Positions 39,601-51,600 of a DNA stretch of 64,000 nt are shown piece by piece. Within the stretch, counting starts at the first letter, position 1. Every line of letters begins with the position of its first letter. The stretch is from Sipunculus nudus (lineage: Eukaryota; Annelida; Sipuncula; Golfingiida; Sipunculidae). The position numbers were made by a program, and so were the translations under genes. Below the pieces are notes generated by a model. That model was not told the DNA's origin. It made no database searches and was given only the letters and a program-made list of their open reading frames with translations. Where the stretch lies: the NCBI GenBank assembly GCA_026874595.1, contig CM049306.1:13291019-13355018 (forward strand), read 5' to 3'.

Positions 39601-42600
39601 TGGCATTATTTTCTTTTAAATTCAGCTTAAACATTCGTGATTCGAAAAAAAATAAAATACAGTGAAACCTCGTTGTGTCGAAGTCATAGGGACCCTCAGA
39701 AAACTTTGACACATCCGAGGTTCGACACAATTGGGTTTTATTTGGTAATAATTTAACTAGAGTTGTCCAGAATATCCAGTTTGTAACTTCGACATGAGCG
39801 GTGTATTCGACTTGAGCGAGTTCGACAACGAGGTTTCACTGTATATGTGTATGCATAATATGACCCACTATGAGCTACACTCTGGATATATAATGATTGC
39901 AACTTTTGCAACAATTCTAATATTTTAACTTATATTTTCAGTTTTTTAGCGAACCTGTTAGCTTATGCGATGGTGTGGCATCGTCTGGTGTCTGTTGTCT
40001 GTCGTCTGTACGTTAACCCATACTATCTTGAGAACGGCAAGAATTAGCATCACGAAATCTTATGCATATAATTAGTCATCTAAAAAATTTTATCGGATTT
40101 TGCTTATTTTTTGGCTAACTGCATTTTCTTAGATTTTATAGGGAAAAAGCTAAAAAAGCTTAAAAAATCTTCTCCGACGAATCTGTTCAGCCAAATTGTC
40201 CAATATTTTACAGAAATGATTCCTGGAACAATCTCTTAAGTTTGTTTGAATGGTTTAAGTTCGGTGATTTTTGGCCGAGTTACAGGAAGTTGAACTTCGT
40301 CATCTGTCCAAAAAAGCATACTAAAATTACAGTCTCAGAAATGGCTTGAGCTATCATCACCAAATTTTATGCCAATGTTGGTCACATGAGTCATATCTGA
40401 AATTGAGGTATTGGTGGCACCACCTGCATCGGCCTTTTTTGTACGGGGGTCATCAGTGCCCGTATCATACTGACAGCTACAAATAACTTCTTCTCTGAAA
40501 AGAAATGGCCAAATTGTTTAATATCGCACAGAAATGATCCAAGGGTAGTGCTTTCTGAAATTTGTTCAAATGGTCTCAGTTCAGTGACTATTGGCTAAGT
40601 TATGGGAAGCTGAATTTAGTCATATGCCATAACAGCCCATTCTAGCTAAGTGGCTACAAAAATCTTCTTCTCAAAAACCACTGGGCCAAATTCTTAAATC
40701 TCACACATTAATTATCCTTAGATGTTGATAATTCAAGTTTGTTCAAATGGTCTCAGTTCAGTGACTTTTGGCTGAGTTATAGGAAACTGAATTTAGTCAT
40801 ATGCCATAACAGCCCATGTAAGCTAAGTGGCTACAAAAATCTTCTTCTAAAAAAACCACTGGGCCAAATTCTTAAATCTCACACATTAATTATCCTTAGA
40901 TGTTGATAATTCAAGTTTGTTCAAATGGTCTCAGTTCAGTGACTTTTGGCTAAGTTATGGGAAGCTGAATTTAGTCATATGCCATAACAGCCCATTCTAG
41001 CTAAGTGGCTACAAAAATCTTCTTCTCAAAAACCACTGGGCCAAATTCTCAAATCTTATACATTAATTTTCCCTAGAAGTTGATAATTCAAGTTTGTTCA
41101 AATGGTTTTGGTTCAATGATTTTTGGCTGAGTTATGGGAAGCTGAACTTTGCCAATTTGCTGTATTTTCCCATATGAGTTATAAACCTACAAAACGTTTT
41201 TCGACTGATGATACTGAGGCCAGTTTGTTTAATATTTTGCAAGAATATTTCCCTGAATCATTCTAATAATAACTGTCTTTTATGGTTCCAAAAAATGAAT
41301 TTTGGCTGAATTATAAAGATTGAATTGAGTCATTTTACCATATATTTTAGCTGTGTGAAGCAGATACATCTAGCCTAGCACCAGTTTATCAGCATCCATA
41401 ACATCATGCCTCTAGACATTTAGATTTTAGAATATCTATGGAAAATATTGACAAGAATGTTTTTTAAAAGCTTTTAAAAAATGTAGATTTATGATATTAC
41501 ATATCATCTGTACACTATTCATAATTTCTCAGGAATAGCAGGAGCTACCATCCCCAAATTTTATGCAATTATCAGTCACATATCAAATGTTGATGGATTC
41601 AGCTTATTTCTCTATCTGCATTTACTTAGATTTTACAGGGGAAAAGCTGAAAAAACTTCTTCTTGTAAAGAGTCCAGCCAAATTGTTCAATATTTTACAG
41701 AAATGATCCCAATATTTTACAGAAATGGTTCCTTTTCAAATTTGTTCAAATGGTTTGTGTTGGATAAATTTTAGCAGAGTTACATAACAGGCCAAGATTG
41801 TGTATGTTTCTTGAATAGGTTGAGAAACTGCCAACTGTTTCAGATTTGGCAACAGATCAAGAGTTCATTCAGTGCAGCCAAGCACAAGGCATGTGATCAC
41901 CTCATGGGCAGCATGTGATCATTTCATGGGTAGCATGTGATCACCTCATGAGTATCATGTGATCACCTCATGTTCATTCAGTGCAGCCAGGTACAGGTCA
42001 AAAGTTCGCTCAGTCTAGCCAGGTGCAGGTCAAGAGTTCACTCAGTGCAGTAGTCTGAGCCAGTAATTTGTCACAGTACACTCGGGGCAACAGCCTTTCT
42101 CACCTAAGCCTGGTCAGCCCCATGCATCAGACTCAAGGTAAGTTTGATGTATTGGCCTGATATTCTGACCTGTCAGTGTGTCTTTAATGGCTTTCTTGTT
42201 CACAAGACAGGTGTTGCCATCTACAGTGACTTTTGCAAAGTGTATGTGCCTGCTTAATTCTACAGAAGAATTTGATATATCAGCCTGAAATTGGGCATAT
42301 TTATACATGTCAAATAGCTTTGTCGTATACAAGACTGGTGGTGCCACCTACAATAATTAGCTCAGCTGACTTTCAGTCATGCTGAGCTATAGCGATCACT
42401 CTTTGTCCGTCGTCCGTCTGTCCGTCTGTCTGTCTGTCCGTCTGTCCGTTAACCTGGCACAAATCGTAACCGCTGGACTTAGAATCTTGTTACTTTACAT
42501 TCTGAGAGGTCAATGAAAAATCTCCTTGGAAACCAGAAATTAGGTCTCTGTTACCCATATCCTTCGAGCTATGGGGCCCCAAAGTACCCCCCAGAAAAGT

Positions 42601-45600
42601 CAAAAATTTAATACAAAAACTTCAATATCTCATTAACTACATGACTGATGGTCATGATTTTTGGCATACATATTGATCATGAGCTGTTCCATCAGTTCCT
42701 GAGGACTGGTGGCGCCACCTGTATTTTTCGATTTTTTACGAATTTTTTTCTCTATTTTTGATACCTTTAAAAATGTGAACATCTGTTAACAAGGCACAAA
42801 TCGTAACGACTGGACCTAGAATCTTCATTCTTGACACACTGAGAGACCTATGAAAAGTCTCCATTGAAACCAGAAATTAGGTCTCTGTTACCCATATCCT
42901 TCCAGCTATGGGGCCCCAAAGTACCCCCCAGAAAAGTCAAAAATTTCATACAAAAACTTCAATATCTCATTAAATACTTGACTAATGGTCATGATTTTTG
43001 GCATACATATTGATCATGAGATGTTACATCACTTCCTGCAGACTGGTGGCGCCACCTATATCGTTCAATTTTTTACGAATTTTTTTCTCTATTTTTGAGA
43101 CCTTTCAAAATGTGAACATCTGTTAACAAGGCACAAATCGTAAAAACTGGACCTAGAATCTTAATTCTTGACACACTGAGAGGTCCATGAAAAATATCCT
43201 TGGAAACCAGAAATTAGGTCTCTGTTAACCATATCCTTCGAGCTATGGGGCCCCAAAGTACCCCCCAGAGTAGTAAAAAATTTCATACAAAAACTTCAAT
43301 ATCTCAATAACTACATCACTGATGGTCATGATTTTTGGCATACATATTGATTATGAGATGTTCCATCAGTTCCTGCAGACTGGTGGCGCCACCTGTATTG
43401 TTCGATTTTTCAAGATTTTTTCCTCTATTTTTGAGACCTTTTTAGGATGCTGTCATCTGTTAACGTGGCACAAATGGTAACGACTGGACCTAGAATCTTC
43501 ATTCTCTATACACTGAGAGACCTATGAAAAGTCTCCATGGAAACCAGAAATTAGGACTCTGTTACCCATATTCTTTGAGCTATGGGGCCCCATAGTACCC
43601 CCAAGAAAAGTAAAAAATTTCATACAAAAACTTCAATATCTCATTAAATACTTGACTGATGGTCATAATTTGTGGCATAACTATTGATCATGAGATGTGT
43701 CATCACTTCCTGCAGACTGGTGGCGCCACCTGTATCGTTGGATTTTTTCTCTATTTTCGAGACCTCTCAAAATGTGAACATCTGTTAACAAGGCACAAAT
43801 CGTAACGACTGGACCTAGAATCTTCATTCTCGATACACTGAGAGACCTATGAAAAGTCTCCATGGAAACCAGAAATTAGGTCTCTGTTACCCATATCCTT
43901 CGAGCTATGGGGGCCCAAAGTAACCCCCAGAGTAGCTGAAAATTTAGTAAAAAATCTTCAATATCTCAATAACCACAACACTGATGGTCATGATTTTCGG
44001 CATACATATTGATCATGAGCTGTTCCATCAGTTTCTGCAGACTGGGTGCGCCACCTCTATTTTTTTCAAATTTTTAAGAATTTTTTTTCTCTTTTTTTGA
44101 GACCTTTAAAGATGTGGTTATCTGTCAACAGGGTACAAATTGCAACAACTGGACCTAGAAACTTCATTCTTGTCATGCAAGGAGGCCCATGAAGAGTGCC
44201 TGTGGAAACGTGAAATTAGGTCTCTGTTACCCATATCCTTCAAGCTATAGGACTCTAGAGTATCCCTCAGAATAATGGACAATTTGATACAAAAGCTGAA
44301 GTATCTGAACAACTAATACAGAGATCACCATGATTCTTTGCATGGATATTGACCATTAAGTGTTTTTATTAGTTTCTGCAGACTGGTGGAGCCACCTGTA
44401 TTTTTGTATCCTCCAAAACGAAGTTTTGCAGATACTATGTTTTTGACCGGGTTCCTCCGCCAACGCCACGTTTGTTTCCAGAGAGCTCCTCTGAGAAAAA
44501 TGGACCGATTTTTCCGAAACTTACACCAATTATCTAGTCACATGTACTCTAGTGCCTAACCAATTTGTGTTGACCTCTGACCTTTCCCCTCTATCCAGCG
44601 TCCATTTGTGCGTCTGTTTCCACACATAAACCCTCATATCTCGGGAACCGATTGGTCAATCAGGAAATAAAATTTATACAAATGTAGCCCTTGGATTGCT
44701 TTATAACATACACAAAAATGGTGGCGCCACCTGTAACCATGTTTGTACAGTGTCCATCTGTTCATCTGCCTTGGGTTAAAATCACTCATATCTCTGCAGT
44801 GAATTGACTAATTCACCTGAAATTCGGCATGCATATACATCCAGGATAGCTTTCTTGATTTTATGACAGATGGTACCACCTACATTCACGTTCAAGCTGA
44901 TCACATCCAAGCTCATATCTCAGGAACCGTTTGACCGATTGGGCCAAAATTTTGCATGTGTATAGATATCACATAGCTCTTTATCATATGCAAAACTGGT
45001 GGTGCCACCTGCAACCATTTTTGCATAGCCTCTGTCTGTTTTCTGCCGTGGGATAATGTCACTCATATCTTGGCAGTGGTTTGACATATCTGCCTAAAAT
45101 TTTGCAGTTTTATACATCCTGGATAGCTTTCTTGATTTTATGACAGGTGGCGCCACCTACATTCTAGTTTACGTTGCAGACATCCGAGCTCATATCTCGG
45201 GAACCGTTTAAACGATTGGGCAAAAATTTTGCATGTGTATAGATCTCACATAGGTCTTTATCATACACAAAACTGGAGGGCCAACCTGCAACCATTTTTG
45301 CACAGGGTCTGTTTGTTTGTCTGCCGTTGGATAAAATCACTCATATACATGTAGTAGTTTGACTTTTCTGCCTAAAATTTTGCATATGTATACAACTTGG
45401 ACAGCTTTCTGGATTTGTGGTAGGTGGCACAACCTACATACACATTTAGGCTGCAGACATCCATGCTAATATGCCACATACCTCACTCTATTTCCCCTTG
45501 CCACTCAATCCATGCCTCACTTCAACCGTTCCACTCTGATTTTGGCGGATACACGTGGTCACTTGTCGGCTACCCGTATTCTAGTTTTTAAAGTTTACAC

Positions 45601-48600
45601 ATTTTTTCTCTATTTTTGAGATATATAAATAAAGACTAAATCTTGGCCTGTTGGTTAATCTGTTTGATGCTTCAGTTGAATGAGTATATACTACCATTCT
45701 GATGATAAAATTTCCTTTAGCGAATCTCTTCCCTGTCAGCTGAGCGACATGACCCATGGGTCACTTGTTTTTGTGTTGTGTGCACCCATGCCAGAATTTC
45801 AGCAGTGATGTTTGTGTATTGTTTCTTGTTCAAAATGTTTAGTACTTGCATTGTTCATATATATATGAAAAGTAGTGGTTCAGCATTGAAGCGTTATACC
45901 TGGTGTATATCCATATGCACAGGTTCGCATTAGGCCTGTAGGCCTTGTTTATTAAAAATTTATAAAACTTGTAAATAAAAAAAAATGATTCAGATAAAAA
46001 CTTTTAATGGAAAAAGTGGATATACTAAAAAAATAGGCTTATATATAAACTTAAATGCATTATTCCCTTGAAAGTGAAATAAAGGTATTAGTCCATTCTG
46101 TCCACTTGCCTGTCCATCTGTAAATTTCATATGCATCACATTATCTCAAAACTTTTACTGTGTTTCTTCATGACAGTCTTGTCAGAGTATAAGTTTGCAA
46201 TCATATATTTAGAACTTTACTATAACCAAGTAGGAGGACCCCCTTTCCTCTTAGCTTCTCATATTCTTATATAAATGAAAAACATTACAATAGAATATTT
46301 TGCATATTTTGCATTTGCAAAAATTTCAAACTTCAGCTGAGCCCCGTGACCCATGGGTCCCATGTTAATCTTTCATTGTAATTTAATCAAATTAATTACA
46401 TAAAATAATTTACTTTAGTCAGCACTGACATATTAAAATTCCTTAACATTTCTGTAGTTTTGCATTCTATTTTAGTGCTGTTTCAAGCTACCACATTAAA
46501 TGTTGCTTTCAACTCTCACAACAAGTCACTTTTGACAATCATGATGTCAAACAATGTGAGTAAAATCTTATTTTATAACCTTACCTTATTTTAAGCAAAT
46601 AATAACTAATCCTTGCATATACTGGGACTAGGATACAAACAAAATAGGTTGAAGGTGAAAGTAAATATATGATTTGGCTACAGAAAAAATACTTTTTATG
46701 AGGCTAAATATAATTTAAAATTGTTTATTTATATTTTATAATAGTATGTGTTAATAACTGAATATTAAAAAGATATATCATTTATATTTGGTTTCATGGC
46801 TATTATTGAATCATACGTTTCCAATTCATACATGTACTACTTTTTTCAATATTCTTAGATATAATACATTTTCAGTTTCTTTATAATCATTTAATGGTAA
46901 TATATGTTTATTTTTACCTCATTTTCCTATACATTCATATCAAGTGTGTTATATATAAATTTTTTTTTTCAGTTTGTAGAGCTGAAGGGGAGTGTATTCA
47001 AGAAATTTGCAAAAAATAACTTGTTTCAAATGGCATGTAGTGATGTCAGGGAGCGATTTCATTTTCTGGTGCTCCTGTCTATTGTGTGTGTTCGCAACCT
47101 CACAGAACTTCAGTGGAACATGGGTATGTTGATTCACAATTTGTAATATTTGTATCCGCCAAAACAATGTTTTGCGGATACTGTTTTTGATCAGGTTCCA
47201 CCGCCACCACCATATTGTTTCCGGAGAACTCCTCTGAGACTACTGGACCGATTTTTCCAAAACCTACACCAATCTTTGGGTCACATGTGAACTGGTGCCT
47301 AACCATTCGGCGTTGACCTCTGACCTTTCCTCTCTCCAGTGTGTCCATCTGTGCATCTGTTTTGACACATGAAACCCACCTATCTTCAGACTCGTTTGAC
47401 CAAACAGGAAAAAAATTTTGTACAAATGTAGCCCTTGGATAGCTTAATAACATACACAAAAATGGTGGTGCCACCTGCAACCATTTTTGCAAAGTGTCCA
47501 TCTGTTCGTCTGCTTTGGGTTAAAATTACTCCTATCTCTGCAGTGGTTTGACTAATTCACCTGAAATTCGGCAGTAGTATATATCCTGGATAGCTTTCTT
47601 AATTTTATGACAAATGGCGCCACCTACATTCACATTCATGGTGCAGACATCCATGCTTTTATCTCCGGACTGGTTTGACGTATCTTCCTGAAAATTGGCA
47701 TGTGTTTAGGTCTCACTTAGTTCTTTATCATACATGAAACTAGTGGCGCCACCTGCAATTATTTTTGCACAGTGTTCATCTGTTCATTTGACTTGAGATA
47801 AAATCACTCATATCTTGGCAGTGGTCTGACTTATTCACCTAAAATTTGGCATGCGTATACATCCTGTATAGCTTTCTTGAATTTATGACAGGTGGCGCCA
47901 CCTTCATTCACATTCATGCTTCAGATATCAATGAAAATAACTGTGGACTGGTTTGATCTATCTTCCTGAAGTTTTGCATGTATTTGCATCTCACATAGCT
48001 CTTTATCATACACAAAACTGGTGGCACCACCTGCAACCATTTTTGCACAACATCCATCTGTTTGTCTGCTGTAGGAAAAAATCACTCTTATCTCAGCAGT
48101 GGTTTGACTTTTCCACCTGAAATTTTGCATGTGTATACATCTTGGATATTTTCTTGTTCAAATAACATCTAACTCTATTTCCTTTTGCCATTCAATCCAT
48201 GCCTCACTTCACCCGTCCTACTCTGATTTTGGCGGATACACTTTGTCAACTACTCGTATTCTAGTTTAACTTGTAATACTGGTACTAAGTATACACATTG
48301 ATCCCTGCTAAGTGCAAGAACCCTCTCTAACAAATATAAATGGTCCCTTTGAAACAGTTGTCCTGGATAAATCAATCCTGCATTATTGTGAAATAATAGT
48401 TTATTCCTATTTCATCATTCTCAGGTTAATATGACCATTTCTTAATGAAGTTTCTAATCCAAAATTGTCAGTTTTGCTAACCCAATTTTTATGAGAACAA
48501 ATGAAAATGTAATCTTAACCACTTGAAAGCCTTTAAAAGGTCACAGGTCAAGCATCTAACCATCTCTGAAATTATCAGTATTTTCACCATTAACTGTCAG

Positions 48601-51600
48601 CTGATGTACAGCCACAAATTGTCCGATTTGTGAAGTATGATGGAAGCACAGCCTGCCTGGATTGACTTATGTCAATCCATGGAATATTCTATAACAATAA
48701 ATGATCAAATAAGAAAAAAAACTCTATAAGGGGTAGAGTCTGATAAGTGTTGTGATTTAAGATCCATAATTGTCAAGCTTGAAGTTTGGATGCATTTACT
48801 CGTAGCCTCTGACTGCATATCAAATGAAAATATTGCTAAATACTTGGCAACAGTTGTCCATTTTTAGCTCAGCTGACTATAAGTCATCTGAGCTATAGTC
48901 GTGGTCCATTGTCCGTTGTCCGTCCGTCTGTCCGTCAGTCCGTCCGTTCGTCTGTAGATGTGGCACGTTTTGAAACTGTAAGACCTAGGAATCCAAAATT
49001 CAGCATAATGTTAGATGTCCCCAAGATCTCCTACCAAGCCGAAAACTGGGTCTTTGTGACTTCGTTCCTTTGAGAAATAAAGGAAAAACCTCATTTTTTT
49101 ATTAAAATCCTATTTTCACACTTCAGGACTGCCTAATACCATAACCACTCATCTGTTTTTCCTCATATTTACCATAAATATTCCTTTATATAGTTCCTAT
49201 GTATATGTCAGAAATTAAGTCTGTTAAGTATAAATTGTTTAAGTTATGGGCCCGAACATAATGGACTTTGTAAAAAATCAGGAAAAATATTTACTCACTT
49301 AACATGAAAAATTTTGAAACTAGAGTCTGTTTTCCCAAGTATATAACTATGTTTAATTAAGATTCAATTGTTTACCCAAAATTAGATCTGAATTTTGTAA
49401 ATTTTTAAGTTATTAGCATAAAAATAAAATCAGTACCTTAAATTTTGCCCAACTTTAACCATGGCAATTTTTTTTTTTCTGTAAGTACCATTGACTTAAT
49501 TTTCACAGCATGTAAACAAAAATATTTAATTTGTTTAAATCTGAAATTTGAAAATAAAAGCTTGAAAATTAAGCTAGTTATTGATTTTTTTCTTGAGGCT
49601 CTATTGTAGTCATTTGCTTTGATTACAGATTACAGATGCAGGGTCCCACTCCAGGTCACTGGAAGTCAGCTATGCCAGGGTTTCTGATTTGTTGCAGTCA
49701 CTGGGGGAGATCCCCTGCTGTGACAGGTGTACAGTTATTCTCATATCATCACCCCCCCCCCCTCCCCCCGCAAACCCAACCCACCAAGTGTTATGCAGTA
49801 ATTGTTATTGTTTTCACTGCATCTCCTTAATTGTAATGCTGTTTCTACTCCGATATGCAAAAACATTCCTTGAAAAAGTAATTCAAGGTGTAATCCAAAA
49901 GATGCAATGTTGTGTAATGTAACATGTTTAAAGAATTCATTTTTCTTTTAAATGATTTTAACAAATATAATTGAACCCATGAGTATGCTTAAATTTATTA
50001 AATATGAAGCACATTATGGATAAATAAAGACAAAATTAAAAATTGTGAAATCTAAATCAAGTTTTATTTTTAGATATTTATTGTTTTGCAGATTTAAAAG
50101 ATATATTTTGTGGTAAAAAATAAATAAACATTTGTATGCATGATGTGGTGTTATCTGACAAGATTGAGATTTATGATGATGCAATTGAGAATTATGAATC
50201 AACTTTTATATTCAGATATATATGTTATATTGGAAATGTAAAGAACTATAAACTTAAATTAAAAAAAAAAATTGATGTGATAAAAAAATGGGGATTTAAT
50301 ACAAACATTTCTTCATTATTTTCCTGCCTCGGCAGAATTTGAGATCAGGCTTTGTTTGCCCTGTTTTATGTTGTTAATTAGTTATATTTCAAGTTTATAC
50401 ATTTCATAAAAAAATACATATATATTTAATGATTTATATTATACAAAAAAATAGATTCAGTTGAACAAGTGTATAAACTACTGAAATGTCAACAGTTAAT
50501 CAAAAAGCCAACTAATGATCATGGTAATAGTACAGATCATTTGTTCTGAAACTGCTCACATGCTTCAGTTTCAACATTAGGAAACACATGGTAAGGTCAA
50601 GAAAATATTATTTGCAACAATTTCTTGCTCATCAATACAAACCAATCATATAAACCAACCATGGCCTTTATTACCTCTTCCTCTTACACTTTATCTCCAT
50701 TTGATATTATTTTAGATTTTTACCTTCAAGGTCAACTTCAGCTGAGCACAGTGACCCATGGGTCCCTTGTTTATACTGAGAATATGTAAAAAAGTACATA
50801 CATCAAACACTGGAGCTGCCTATTGTTACATTACAAGAATGTGGCACCACTGTCATTCAGAGCTAGCCAAACCATTCACTGCAGGATGTGTGTTCTTAGT
50901 TGGTTGTGTATATTAATTATACTCCATGACCCCTATTGGATGAATGCCACAGCTAAAGATTAACTTGAGATTATGTGGTATAAAAATTCAACTATAATTC
51001 AACTTTTTCATGTGAAGTGGTGTAATTCATTGTTAGAATCATGCATCTTTGTTAAAAGCATTCTACCTATATGTATCACAGGCATCCCAGCTACATATAG
51101 TTGTAGCTGTCACACACTAGTAATATATAAAACTTAATCACTTGAAGAAATTATGAAATTTTTATGTTTGAACAATGCATTGTGATGTAAATTATGCTTC
51201 AGCAACATTACACCATTTGAGGAAATCTTGTAGCTTTATTGTAATACTCAGTGTTATAAAAAAACCTGTCATTTTCTGCAACTTACCTTTGGTTTAAGTT
51301 ATTAACTTTAATGTCTATTATGTCAATTCATTTTGTTCTTTTATTTAAGATTTATTACGTTTAAAGAAGATTTCCAATTTAGCATATTCCACGCATGTTT
51401 TTACGATCCTAGCTGTCTTTCTTCAAATGGCCTGGAAAGATGAGTTCATGTCTTTAGATTATTCTCCTGTGCAATTTTAATGTACACTTATTCTTTGCAG
51501 ATCATTTTTGGGTCCTTGTACCAGATGTGGTTTTGGTCTTGATAGCAGAGATCTTGGTTGACTGGGTCAAACATGCATTCATCACAAAATTCAATGAAAT

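Larger units (their letters stand above)
39944..45949 (+). mobile_element. D-family element with nested A5
   Basis: 5' end TTTTTTAGCGAACCTGTTAG; 3' CAGGTTCGCATTA followed by hairpin GGCCT-GT-AGGCC and TTG+TTT. Its core has units of about 180 bp (GGTCTCAGTTCAGTGACTTT, GCTAAGTGGCTACAAAAATC) near 40570, 40745, 40928 and 41102. A5 interrupts it at 42358-45770, and sequence before that (41820-42357) has B-like units. The uninterrupted target is at about 15730 in A1 (TATTTTCAG, T-run, ATTAAAAATTTATAAAAC). Confidence 0.65.
34867..46366 (+). mobile_element. A-family element A4, host of a multi-level nest (TAPT1 intron 5)
   Basis: 5' end TTTAGCTCAGCTGACTATAA at 34867. The 3' end CAGCTGAGCCCCGTGACCCA, TGGGTCCCATG is at about 46366, 92 nt before exon 6. 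Its own sequence is about 2.6 kb and parallels A1. Inserted in it are A4b (35402-38110), a pogo MITE (39660-39841) and D (39944-45949). Comparison with A1 (12150, 15550 and 15735 regions) shows the uninterrupted version of each site. Confidence 0.7.

Noticed and set aside
47100-47501. 133-codon minus-strand frame
   Set aside because: It spans TAPT1 exon 7 antisense, the intron and B4. Its text is B-family repeat.
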